This document shows positions 27,301-37,073 of a stretch of 64,000 nt of DNA, one piece after another. Both the position numbers and the translations under genes were made by a program. The DNA lies in NCBI RefSeq assembly GCF_029227915.1, contig NC_079881.1, positions 26,389,501 to 26,453,500 on the forward strand, in the 5' to 3' direction. Origin of the DNA: Hydractinia symbiolongicarpus (lineage: Eukaryota > Cnidaria > Hydrozoa > Anthoathecata > Hydractiniidae). A model generated the notes under the pieces. It did no database searches and was not told the origin of the DNA. It worked only from the letters and a program-made list of their open reading frames with translations. Position 1 is the first letter of the stretch; every line of letters starts with the position of its first letter.

Positions 27301-29820
27301 GAGACGCTTAATGAAAGAAGTTTAATCGCCGGCAAACGAAAACCAGCGATTTCCCCTAAATCCAGGGCTTGGCCCGTGTAGTCGAATGTATGCAAAGAAA
27401 GTACCCAGGGAGTAAACTCATTTCCCGAACGATTTTTTAAATTTTTTTTTCACCACCAAAACGCATGAGACTTGTAGTTTTCAAAAATGTTTTCATTTTT
27501 AATGAGACGCTTAATGAAAGAGGTTTAATCGCCGGTAAACGAAAACCCGCGATTTCCCGTAAATCCCGGGCTTGTCCCGTATAGTCGAATGTATACAAAG
27601 AAAGTACCCTGTGAGTAAACTCATTTCCAGAACGATGTTTTAAATTATCTTTTCACCACTAAAGCCCATGAGACTTGTAGTTTTTAAAAAATGTTTTCAT
27701 TTTTGATGAGACGCTTAATGAAAGAAGTTTAATCGCCGGCAAACGAAAACCAGCGATTTCCCCTAAATCCAGGGCTTGGCCCGTGTAGTCGAATGTATGC
27801 AAAGAAAGTACCCAGGGAGTAAACTCATTTCCCGAACGATTTTTTAAATTATTTTTTCACCACTAAAACGCATGAGACTTGTAGTTTTTAAAAATGTTTT
27901 CATTTTTGATGGGACGCTGAATAAAAGAAGTTTAATCGCCGGCAAACGAAAACCCGCGATTTCCCGTAAATCCCAGGCTTGGCCCGTATAGATGAATGCA
28001 TACAAAGAAAGTACACAAGGAGTAAACTGATTTCCCGAACGATTTTTCAAATTATTTCTGCACCACTAAAACGAATGAGACTTGTAGTTTTCAAAAATGT
28101 TTTCATTTTTAATGAGACGCTTAATGAAAGAGGCTTAATCGCCGGTAAACGAAAACCCGCGATTTCCCGTAAATCCCGGGCTTGTCCCGTATAGTCGAAT
28201 GTATACAAAGAAAGTACCCTGTGAGTAAACTCATTTCCAGAACGATGTTTTAAATTATCATTTCACCACTAAAGCCCATGAGACTTGTAGTTTTTAAAAA
28301 TGTTTTTATTTTTGATGAGACGCTGAATAAAAGAAGTTTAATCGCCGGCAAACGAAAACCCGCGATTTCCCGTAAATCTCGGACTCGGCCCGTATAGTCA
28401 AAAGTATACAAAGAAAGTACCCAGGGAGTAAACTCATTTCCCGAACGATTTTTTAAATTACTTTTTCACCACTAAAACGCATGAGACTTGTAGTTTTCAG
28501 AAATGTTTTCATTTTTGATGAGACGCTTAATGAAAGTGGTTTAATCGCCGGCAAACGAAAACCCGCGATTTCCCGTAAATCCCGGGCTTGGCCATTATAG
28601 TCGAATGTATACAAAGAAAGTACCCTGTGAGTAAACTCATTTCCAAAACGATTTTTTAAATTATCTTTTCACCACTAAAACGCATGAGACTTGTAGTTTT
28701 CAAAAATGTTTTCATTTTTGATGAGACACTGAATAAAAGAAGTTTAATCGCCGGCAAACGAAAACCCGCCATTTCCCGTAAATCCCGGGCTTGGCCCGTA
28801 TAGTCAAAAGTATACAAAGAAAGTACCCAGGGAGTAAACCCATTTCCCGAACGATTTTTTAAATTATCTTTTCACCACTAAAACGCATGAGACTTGTAGT
28901 TTTCAAAAATGTTTTCATTTTTGATGAGACACTGAATAAAAGAAGTTTAATCGCTGGCAAACGAAAACCCGCCATTTCCCGTAAATCCCGGGCTTGGCCC
29001 GTATAGTCAAAAGTATACAAAGAAAGTACGCAGGGAGTAAACTCATTTCCCGAACGATTTTTTATGTTATTTTTTCACCACTAAAACGCATGAGACTTGT
29101 AGTTTTTAAAAATGTTTTCATTTTTGATGGGACGCTGAATAAAAGAAGTTTAATCGCCGGCAAACAAAAACCCGCGATTTCCCGTAAATCCCGGACTCGG
29201 CCCGTATAGTCAAAAGTATACAAAGAAAGTACCCAGGGAGTAAACTCATTTCCCGAACGATTTTTTAAATTATTTTTTCACCACTAAAACGCATGAGACT
29301 TGTAGTTTTTAAAAATGTTTTCATTTTTGATGGGACGCTGAATAAAAGAAGTTTAATCGCCGGCAAACGAAAACCCGCGATTTCCCGTAAATCCCGGGCT
29401 TGGCCATTATAGTCGAATGTATACAAAGAAAGTACCCTGTGAGTAAACTCATTTCCAAAACGATTTTTTAAATTATCTTTTCACCACTAAAACGCATGAG
29501 ACTTGTAGTTTTCAAAAATGTTTTCATTTTTGATGAGACACTGAATAAAAGAAGTTTAATCGCCGGCAAACGAAAACCCACCATTTCCCGTAAATCCCGG
29601 GCTTGGCCCGTATAGTCAAAATTATACAAAGAAAGTACGCAGGGAGTAAACTCATTTCCCGAACGATTTTTTATGTTATTTTTTCACCACTAAAACGCAT
29701 GAGACTTGTAGTTTTTAAAAATGTTTTCATTTTTGATGGGACGCTGAATAAAAGAAGTTTAATCGCCGGCAAACAAAAACCCGCGATTTCCCGTAAATCC
29801 CGGACTCGGCCCGTATAGTC
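24323..29820. repeat. 17-monomer duplication (3453 bp) containing 3-monomer repeats
   Basis: About 24391-26360 recurs at about 27844-29810 with an offset of 3453 bp. Both copies contain the GTATAGATGAATGCATAC and ACACAAGGAGTAAACTG variant monomer (24531 and 27984). Both contain a three-monomer repeat of 609 bp, starting at 25541 and 26150 in one copy and 28994 and 29603 in the other. A two-monomer repeat (405 bp) with AAAATTATACAAAG lies between, near 26570 and 26975. Confidence 0.75.
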
Positions 29821-30816
29821 AAAAGTATACAAAGAAAGTACCCAGGGAGTAAACTCATTTCCCGAACGATTTTTTAAATTATTTTTTCACCACTAAAACG
29901 CATGAGACTTGTAGTTTTTAAAAAATGTTTTCATTTTTGATGAGACGCTTAATGAAAGAAGTTTAATCGCCGGCAAACGAAAACCAGCGATTTCCCCTAA
30001 ATCCAGGGCTTGGCCCGTGTAGTCGAATGTATGCAAAGAAAGTACCCAGGGAGTAAATCATTTCCCGAACGATTTTTTAAATTTTTTTTTCACCACCAAA
30101 ACGCATGAGACCTGTAGTTTTCAAAAATGTTTTCATTTTTGATGAGACGCTTAATAAAAGAGGTTTAATCGCCGTCAAACGAAAACCTGCGATTTCCCGT
30201 AAATCCCGGGCTTGGCCCGTATAGTCGAATGTATACAAAGAAAAAGACCTGTGAGTAAACTCATTTCCAGAATGATTTTTTAAATTACTTTTTCACCACT
30301 AAAACGCATAACACTTGTAGCTTTCAAAAATGTTTTCATTTTTGATGAGACGGTGAATAAAAGAAGTTTAATCGCCGGCAAACGAAAATCCGCGATTTCC
30401 TGTAAATCCCGGGCTTGGCTCGTATAGTCAAAAGTATACAAAGAAAGTACACAGGGAGTAAACTCATTTCCCGAACGATTTTTTAAATTTTTTTTTCACC
30501 ACTTAAACGCATAAGACTTGTAGTTTTCAAACTTGTTTTCATTTTTGATGAGACGCTGAATAAAAGAAGTTTAATCGCCGGCAAACGAAAACCCGCGATT
30601 TCCCGTAAAACCCAGGCTTGGCCCGTATAGTTGAATGTATATAAAGAAAGTACCCAAGGAGTAAACTGATTTCCCGAACGATTTTTTCAAATTATTTCTG
30701 CACCACTAGAACGAATGAGACTTGTAGTTTTCAAAAATGTTTTCATTTATAATGAGACGCTTAATGAAAGAGGTTTAATCGCCGGTAAACGAAAACCCGC
30801 GATTTCCCGTAAATCC

Positions 30817-30818
30817 CG
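30817..30818. other. Putative 2-bp target-site duplication, left copy (CG)
   Basis: CG ends the left satellite and CG begins the right satellite (38840-38841), while the paralogous empty site has it once (21676-21677). The palindromic CCCGGG target leaves the exact duplication length ambiguous between 2 and 0 bp. Confidence 0.6.
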
Positions 30819-30834
30819 CTCGATGTAGTTAAGG
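30819..30834 (+). repeat. Left terminal inverted repeat
   Basis: CTCGATGTAGTTAAGG is a perfect reverse complement of 38824-38839. Because of the palindromic target, the match appears to extend four more bases outward (CCCG) into satellite sequence; those bases belong to the target. Confidence 0.93.
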
Positions 30835-31604
30835 TGGGGATCTGCAAAATACACGCTTTTTCCGCTTTTTTAAAGGTTGGACTTTTTGGCTCTTGTAGAT
30901 AATCGGAAGTGTACATGGAGCCATAAGAAGATGTAATATCTGATTTACAGTTCTTCCACGATCATTTTAAGGCCTGGGTTACACTCAAGGTTTTTATAAG
31001 CGTGAGATATGCTCCCTTAAAGTGCTTATACTTTTAAGGGGTTTTTTGGAAAATCGCACGCTTATATTAAAGTGTCTAGAGTCATTCGAGTGAAAGTAAA
31101 ACGGGTAATAAGATGGGTTATCATTTTCTAAAAAGTCTGCGGGCTATTGTCTCTTAGACAAGGAAATAAATGCAAAAGTATTAAACTTTTTTGTCACCCT
31201 TGGACCAAAAAGTTTACATTCTCTGCTGGACACGCGCATAAACACCGCAGACTTTACATAAACTGATAAACTAATTACTGCTCTTTCCAAATATTACAAT
31301 ATTTGTGTGTGTTTAGTGGCAAATAAGTATGCGAAAGATGAATAAAGACATGATGTGTTGGCTAGGGTAATGAATCAAAACAAACATAGGGAAAATCAGT
31401 AAAAGGATAATTACCAGACCAGAACGGACGGGCATTTTTCAGCCAATCAGATTACAGAATGACTTTGGACAGTCCTAATAATGGTGGTATTTTGGCGGAA
31501 AAAATGACAACATCTTAAAACTTTGTGCTTTTTGGAAGTAAGGTGAAAAAGACTTTAGGTGAGATATCTATACATTACTTTAATCATTAATTTGTAAGTC
31601 TAGC

Positions 31605-31840
31605 TTCTTTGAAGCATAATTAGCTAATATAAGTTTGGAAAATTCTTCTGGCAGCTATATAGCTAGCTATATATACAGCTAGACTAGAGAGCTATTTACA
31701 AGTGCTGTCCTAGATAAAATTATATAATTTAGCAGTCACGCATCCTCTCAGGCGCGTTGTCACATGACTCGGCAAAAAATGACAATTTTCTGTTTTTAAT
31801 TTGAGGAAAGGAAAGTATATATAGCTTTAGCTAGCTACTG
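31605..31840. repeat. Left cluster of AGCTAGCT-type motifs
   Basis: CTAGC, TAGCTAGCTA and CAGCTAGAC elements recur over about 240 bp, roughly 0.8-1.0 kb inside the left end. A second cluster lies near the right end (38290-38440). Such paired internal motifs can be subterminal transposase-binding sites, but TAGC-rich simple sequence could also be general genomic background. Confidence 0.45.
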
Positions 31841-32110
31841 GCTACTGTAAAAACTGTGAAAACTAAACTCTGAACATATTTTACTGTGTCTGGAGGGAAT
31901 ATGGTAACTAAATTAGTTAATAAAGTCTAGTTAGTAAGAAAATACAGTTTAATTCAATCAACGACTTTCATTGTGATGCGATGGTGTTTATATTCTCAGA
32001 CCCCTTGCTCTGGGTGTTTTTGAGATTTTGTTTACCGTCCGAAGTTACAAGATGTCCGAGTGTACTGATGTAGATGTACTTTCTGAATGCACACTACTTC
32101 ATTAAGTTAC

Positions 32111-32173
32111 GATCCAGATGTCTCTTTGGAAAAATACCAAAAAGGCGAGCAGGTTCAACTCCTGCCTGGATCT
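32111..32173 (+). ncRNA. tRNA-like fold without a D-arm
   Basis: A 7-bp acceptor-like stem pairs GATCCAG (32111-32117) with CTGGATC (32166-32172), all Watson-Crick. Directly 5' of the closing strand is a perfect T-arm: 5-bp stem GCAGG/CCTGC with loop TTCAACT (32149-32165), which includes the pol III B-box form GGTTCAACTCC. A further 5-bp stem, TTTGG/CCAAA with a 7-base loop AAAAATA (32125-32141), sits where the anticodon arm would be. There is no D-arm, only seven bases in its place, no clear A-box, and the base expected to be T33 is A. A functional tRNA is unlikely; a decayed tRNA or tRNA-derived SINE fragment, or coincidence, are the alternatives. Confidence 0.35.
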
Positions 32174-32561
32174 GATCACGTTTTATGCGGATATTATAAA
32201 TCATTTTGTCAAAATTAATTGCAAAAAGCATGAAACACTGTGTAGCAATTTCTAGTTAAATTTTTCATTTAAAAACTTTATTCAGCTCAATTTTTCTTGT
32301 GCACTCTTTGTAAAAACAAAACAATCAAATATTTATATTTTATTCTACATATAACTTGACAGATATTTCTCCATGTTTGTTGTGTTTTTCAGAGAAAAAG
32401 AGAATTTCCGCCTTGCCATTGTTCTTATTTTGTTCTTATTTTAAAAAAATTCAGCCTCATTGTTCTTATAAAATTGTTCTTATAGAAAAAAGTGTAAATA
32501 TTGTTACGAGCCACGTCTATGAATTTCATGTATTTTATATTTTATTTTAGTTTCAAACAGC

Positions 32562-33205
32562 ATGTTTTTGTTAGATCCACTCACCTGTGGATTTGCAAAA
32601 GTGTATGTGTATGAGTTGTTGATGAAGGATAGTGATAGACTGGGGAAGAACTTTAGAACAGACGAGGTGGCAATAGTTTATAAAAATCACCATTTAAGTT
32701 TTATTTCCCAGTTTGCTGAAGGAACAAGTTTTGAGATAACTTATGAGCCATACAAAAAACATTTCATCAAAATAAAAGATCATGTATTTGCACTTGGGAA
32801 AACATCTGCTGAAAAGAAAAAACATGTTTTAGAGTCGTTTTCATCGGAAGCTTGGAATAAGCTAACGTCTGGAGATAAACAAAAACATTGTCTTTTGGAT
32901 TGTAAAGCATGTTTAACAAATGAAAAATATAGAATACCACTGTCATATTTTCCAGTAAAGGTAAGCTATCTGAAAAAAAGAGCGATAGAGGCTGGACTCT
33001 ATAAACCAGCAAAAAAAGTTTTGTTAGACATCACCAAATCTACCATCAAATCATTAGACCAGAAGTTTAAGGAGCAACACAGTGTAACATTTGAAAAGGC
33101 TGTTAGTTTATGTTGCAGCACAAAGAGAGCTGAGAAACAAATAGACATTTGTAGGAGTGTGAAGAAAGATATAGAAAATCAGTGGAAAGAAACATCTGTA
33201 TCAAG
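32562..33205 (+). CDS. Transposase exon 1 (residues 1-214 plus two bases)
   Basis: The exon opens with MFLLDPLTCGF at the first ATG after a likely splice acceptor and is lysine-rich. A cysteine cluster, HCLLDCKACL at about residues 109-118, may bind metal. The exon ends TCA AG before GTATTT; reading on past 33205 gives AT-rich intronic sequence until a stop at 33285-33287. A second strong donor-like GTAAGC at 32968 is inside the open frame and need not be used. The join to exon 2 (SR then LFGSTLSKRQ) is in phase. Confidence 0.7.
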
Positions 33206-33346
33206 GTATTTTTTCACTGTGACTAAAGTTATTAAGATATATATAGCAAAAAATATTGTATTGAAAGTTTTCAGTCAGCATAAGTAAAATAAAAATTATT
33301 CAAAGTTCCATTTATATTTTGTATAACATTACCGCTCCATATTAAG

Positions 33347-33469
33347 CAGATATTCAGCAATGTAAAATCGGATATCCGTAATTATTCAGTCGAGCTTGTG
33401 GTATTATTATATATAAACAAAGCGAGACTTAATAATTACGATATCCGATTTTACCGCGCTGAATATCTG
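33347..33469. repeat. Hairpin with about 40-bp arms in intron 1
   Basis: The left arm begins CAGATATTCAGC and includes AAAATCGGATATCCG and TAATTATT. The right arm (about 33429-33469) is its reverse complement apart from three or four differences and one missing base. The arms are separated by roughly 45 bp. No flanking duplication is visible, so it may be a remnant of a small element or a fold in the intron. Confidence 0.7.
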
Positions 33470-33797
33470 TTTTATCATGCACAATTGGCAAGGAATTATT
33501 ATCTAAAGTGGAGAACCTCTCCATATTTTATTTTGTTTTGTTTTTGTCTTTTTCGTTGTTCTTGTTTCTTGTTGGTTTAAAACGTTCGCGCTTCAGTTAT
33601 TTTCAGCTCTCCATCTGATTGCTTATCCTTTGTGTACTACTATCGAGAACAATAAAAGATGGAGTGCGATATAATACATCCTTTGTTTCATAACTTTTTT
33701 ATTTTTAATTAGTTTTAACTCTCCATCTGACTGAGTTGCATGTATAATTTTAAAGTAACTATATATATAAACGAAATATAAGTGTCGGAGAGACTAT

Positions 33798-33846
33798 CGA
33801 ATATCTCGAACAGATATTCGATATCGGATATCTGCTGAGATATTCG
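33798..33846. repeat. Short imperfect palindrome in intron 1
   Basis: CGAATATCTC at 33798 and its partner GAGATATTCG at 33837-33846 bracket a second pair, CAGATAT and ATATCTG, around a 10-base centre. Arms are about 19-20 bp with one or two differences. It shares the GATATTCG/CAGATATTC vocabulary with the larger hairpin at 33347. Confidence 0.55.
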
Positions 33847-33949
33847 GCTAACGACTGCACGAATATCCAAAAATATTATGTCAGACGCTCCGCCTGAAGT
33901 GCATGATAATGATTATTATTTGTTAATAATTTTTTAATATTTTTCTCAG

Positions 33950-34336
33950 ACTGTTTGGTTCAACATTGTCAAAAAGGCAATACAATGAACAAAGAATGAC
34001 TAAATCGTTTGAAAGTCGTGAAAGTGCCCTCCAACGCACATTGAATGAAAAAGAAGTTATAGCTGCTGGATTAAAGAGACCTCATGACCATGTTGGCAAC
34101 CTTGATAACTACAGTTGGGATTCAGCTGGCTGTCTCACTAAAGTTACCAATTTGCCAGATGGTGATGAGGTTAATTTCACTCAGTTAGCTAAGGATTTTA
34201 ACTTACTCAACTCAAAAGGTGAAACTCCTAAAAATGCTGGACAAATTGTCAAGACATTTTTAAATAACAGTGGTTGTGACTTGAACCGATTTGCTACATT
34301 CTCGTCAAAGCCAAGAATTAGAAAAATGAAAAGGAG
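33950..34336 (+). CDS. Transposase exon 2
   Basis: The acceptor is TTTTCTCAG. The exon continues the frame with LFGSTLSKRQYNEQR and a charged helix, then a globular stretch with NFTQLAKDFNLLNSKGE and KNAGQIVKTFL. That pattern, a helix followed by a G-x-I-hydrophobic helix, looks like a small helix-turn-helix DNA-binding domain in the middle of the protein. It ends KMKRR before GTATAT. Assigning a DNA-binding role is inference. Confidence 0.72.
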
Positions 34337-34439
34337 GTATATATTATACGATGCTTTAAACCCATCAATTTTCTTTTAGAGAAATGTAGGAGGAATTGAA
34401 TTTTTTATTTACATGAAAAAATAAATATGCAAATTTTTA

Positions 34440-34754
34440 CTGCGTTTACACTTGTGCAAATTTATCTGGATTTATGAGTAAGTTACTAAAAATAGAATTT
34501 ATACGGATTCAGCATGAAAACGATAAAAAAATAAAACTGAAAAGTTTCAGAATTTTTTTTTCCCAGATTCGTTTGAATCCGTAATAATTGCTTGAATCCG
34601 TATAAATTTCTAATTTAAACCTATATATACAATAACGCATATATCTGAATAACGGAGTGTAAACGAATAAAATAGTCTGTCTTAAACTATTACGTTTTCG
34701 TTTGAATCCGAATACTTTCTTTGAATCCGTATAAGTGCTCAAGTGTAAACGCAG
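34440..34754. mobile_element. 315-bp MITE-like element in intron 2
   Basis: The ends are inverted repeats: CTGCGTTTACACTTG at 34440-34454 and its exact reverse complement at 34740-34754. The match extends to 18 of 19 bases with TGCA against GCA. Inside are four or five copies of a TTTGAATCCGTATAAG-like motif in both orientations (near 34499, 34570, 34590, 34700 and 34721). No convincing target duplication flanks it and it has no coding capacity. It lies wholly within the transposase intron, so it would be a nested non-autonomous insertion. Confidence 0.65.
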
Positions 34755-34800
34755 CATTTATTGACTAGAGGTTTTAGTAAAGATGTTTTCATATTTTAAG

Positions 34801-34882
34801 ACTCATTGGAACAGATGTTACAATGCCAACAGAAGAGCAGGATGCTGAGGTGACAAGTAGATTAAAAGATCTTATTCACAAG
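34801..34882 (+). CDS. Transposase exon 3 (short)
   Basis: An 82-base exon between CATATTTTAAG and GTACATT. It encodes LIGTDVTMPTEEQDAEVTSRLKDLIHK and joins in phase 2 upstream and phase 0 downstream. The acceptor and donor fit the GT-AG rule and the joined frame is open. Confidence 0.68.
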
Positions 34883-35186
34883 GTACATTTTTGAAATAGA
34901 TTTTTATGTTGTTGAACTTGTTTCTAGGTTCTATATTTGTTACTGGATATGCAAGTTTTTAAGAATTTTGTCACAGTTTTAGTAGAAATGTTTCGAAAGA
35001 AATTTTGGTTATTCATCAGTATGGCTGCTTGATTAAATCTAAAAATTAGATATTTTTTTGAATTCAATTCATTAAATTGGTACACATTTTTTATAAGAAA
35101 TACGAAGCTAAGATTATAGGTACCGAAACTCGCGAAATATAGGAGTTTCTTACAAAAAAGTGTATATATATTTATTTTTTAAACAG

Positions 35187-35283
35187 GGTATTTATTAAAT
35201 GGGAGAATGCATAGTTCCACAGGAGTTTGAAAGTTTAACCTTGAATGATGGTAAAATTAAGACCAACAAGATTACAGTTCAAG
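35187..35283 (+). CDS. Transposase exon 4, carrying the in-frame TAA
   Basis: The exon begins at TTTAAACAG with GGT ATT TAT TAA ATG GGA and continues GECIVPQEFESLTLNDG in the same frame to CAAG before GTAAG. The fourth codon is the stop. The downstream join (G then RKNPVEML) is in phase 1. A second acceptor, CCACAG ending at 35222, is in the same phase and would exclude the stop. Confidence 0.68.
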
Positions 35284-35296
35284 GTAAGAAAAACAT

Positions 35297-35404
35297 CGCA
35301 TTAATATATTAGATCACGTATTCGCATTAATATATATTAGATCACGCATTCGCATTAATATATTAGATCACGCATTCGCATTAACATATATTTGATCACG
35401 CATT
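35297..35404. repeat. Four-copy 26-28-bp minisatellite in intron 4
   Basis: Units begin CGCATTAATATAT and end AGATCACGCATT, at 35297, 35323, 35351 and 35377. They differ by one TA step and a few substitutions. The repeat sits close to the intron 4 donor (35284). Confidence 0.85.
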
Positions 35405-35474
35405 ATTATCACGTGTATTACTATCACATTTACGAAAAAATGATTGTTTTCATATCCGTTCTTTGCTCACACAG

Positions 35475-35804
35475 GAAGAAAAAATCCAGTCGAAATGTTG
35501 CAAAAAAGGTTTTTCAAGAAGCACGAACCGTTTTTACGACTACAACCAGATTCGTTTTATTCAAACATGGATGCTGAAACTTTAAAGTTCGAATGGAACA
35601 GGCTTGGTGGAATGGAACAGGCTCAATGTTTTAACGATTTTGAAGAATCCGTTGCTGCGTTAAAAGAGTTGCAACGGCAGCGCCACCTTGGCAATTGGCA
35701 TGATACATCTTGTATTTCCAACCATTCGCATCTGTTGATTATGTTCTTCTGCATGTATGACCAGGCGATATTCTACACAGATCAAGAGTATTTTGAAAAA
35801 ACAG
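35475..35804 (+). CDS. Transposase exon 5, start of the catalytic region
   Basis: The acceptor is CTCACACAG. The 330-base exon reads GRKNPVEMLQKRF, then WHDTSCISNHSHLLIM and YDQAIFYTDQEYFEKTG. The WHD aspartate (codon 35702-35704, residue 480) is my candidate for the first catalytic acid, followed by a hydrophobic strand-like stretch as in an RNase H fold. It ends ACAG before GTACGA. Confidence 0.75.
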
Positions 35805-35860
35805 GTACGAATTTTTGCTCCGTAAACCTGGTGTATTTTTTCGTAAAAAATATAAACTCC

Positions 35861-36306
35861 GTAGTTCTAATACTATCGTGTTTTCTATTAATTACACCCC
35901 CTGCTCCAAAATCAAAATATAGAAATACCAATTTAATAAGCTTGGTCGGAAAATAAAAAAGCCGCGGAGATGACGCGATACAAGTCCTGGAAACGAGGTT
36001 GTAAACCAACTATTTTATAGACCCTAAATTCCGCGAAATTCGCCCATTTTTACCTTCTCGTCTGCGAAAATTTCTTTCCTTAAGGTAATTCGGATGCAAA
36101 ACTAGAACCGAACGGGTCCGCTTACGTGTTCTTAGGCTTTATCTACTACCTACCTACCTTAACGGGAAAATAACTGCGTAGTTTTAATAATATCGTGTTT
36201 TCTATTAATAACTATTGTCGAGAAATAAAAAAGCCGCGGAGATGATCCGTCCGATACAAGTCCTGGAAACGAGGTTGTAAACCAACTTAGATTTTATCGA
36301 CCCTGG
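35861..36306. repeat. Direct repeat in intron 5
   Basis: Sequence 35861-36026 recurs in shorter form at 36178-36306. Both begin GTAGTT-TAATA-TATCGTG and share TTTTCTATTAAT, AAAAAAGCCGCGGAGATGA, and ATACAAGTCCTGGAAACGAGG with GTTGTAAACCAAC. The first copy has about 38 extra bases and the second an ATCCGTCC variant. The rest of the 1001-bp intron shows no gene; open frames continuing into it are intron read-through. Confidence 0.75.
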
Positions 36307-36805
36307 GTTGCATTTTAGAGATGAAAAAATAGCCAACCTCGTGCCTAATAAGGCTCTTACCTTCGCGAAAGGCGTTTTTTGACCTGGTGAAAATTATGCA
36401 TTTGTGACCAAATTAATAACTTTAACCCCTTTTTCCCGATAAAATTCGTACCTTGGCCCTGAACCGTTATTACGGAGACGCTGCCAAATTCATCAAAGGC
36501 AAAAATTCCCTAGGAGCGAGGTTGAGAACGTACAAATTTTGTGGCTGACTTTATTTGGGTATGAGCTTCCTTCAAAATTATGGTCATTTTGGCATATTTT
36601 CTGATATTTTTTTAAAAGAATGAAAAATATTTATTGTTAAGAGAAGGCAAAACTCTGGGAACGAGTGCTGATAAGCACTTTAAAAGTATAAAGATGGCTC
36701 TTACAAATTTTCAGAGAATCTCCTTTAAAATTAAAACATCCAGGCCGAACTCAAAAAGTATGTTTCTTATAAAAAAGACGTTCAATAACAATATTTATAT
36801 TTTAG

Positions 36806-36988
36806 GACTGAAAATAGATGTTCAAACTACTGTTGAGCAACCCGAGCTCTATGTGCTTGCAAGATGTCCTTCCAGTGACAGGCAGATTATGTACAGCGAC
36901 ACACGCTTAGAGGATATAATGAAAATTTCCCGTGGCACAACAACATTTGGCGACATAGTATTGAACGACATCGTACGAATTTTTAAGG
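36806..36988 (+). CDS. Transposase exon 6
   Basis: The acceptor is TTATATTTTAG. The exon reads GLKIDVQTTVEQPELYVLARCPSSD at the start and DIVRIFKG at the end, with the donor GTAAGAA. Joins on both sides are in phase 1. It supplies the core between the two candidate catalytic aspartates. Confidence 0.75.
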
Positions 36989-37073
36989 GTAAGAAAAAGA
37001 ATCCGAAAATGTTTTTTTTAACAAGAACAGCACACAATACATAACTTATTACAAATCTATATAATTATTTTAG

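Larger units (their letters stand above)
1..30818. repeat. 203-bp satellite array, first segment (about 152 monomers)
   Basis: Head-to-tail copies of a 203-bp monomer fill this stretch without interruption. A typical monomer, read from GTATAGTC, runs through TATACAAAGAAAGTACC, GGGAGTAAACTCATTTCC, a T-rich tract, CACCACTAAAACGCATGAG, ACTTGTAGTTTT, a second T-rich tract, GATGAGACGCT, GTTTAATCGCCGGC, AAACGAAAACCCGCG, ATTTCCCGTAAATCCCGG and GGCCC. Copies differ by substitutions and by one-base changes in A or T runs, so single steps of 202-204 bp occur. All copies have the same orientation. Open frames of 60-102 codons on both strands are by-products of the repeat, since 203 is not a multiple of three and frames shift from copy to copy. 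I see no gene here. Confidence 0.97.
30835..32561 (+). other. Left non-coding region of the DNA transposon
   Basis: No long or conserved-looking reading frame is present in this 1.7 kb. It should contain the promoter and any 5' untranslated exon of the transposase. A plausible splice acceptor (TTTATTTTAG, ending 32550) lies 11 bases before the first ATG, so an upstream leader exon is possible. The region also has a TAGC-rich cluster (31605-31840) and a tRNA-like fold (32111-32173). A short frame starting ATG at 32052 runs only 17 codons and is not convincing. Confidence 0.6.

Noticed and set aside
1-30818. CRISPR array
   Set aside because: The unit is 203 bp with no short repeat separated by unique spacers, and the surroundings are eukaryotic transposons.
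33398-33580. Open frame in intron 1
   Set aside because: It spans the hairpin and AT-rich intron sequence and has no protein-like features.
36634-36805. Upstream extension of the exon 6 reading frame
   Set aside because: The splice acceptor at 36804-36805 and the phase of exon 5 place this in intron 5.
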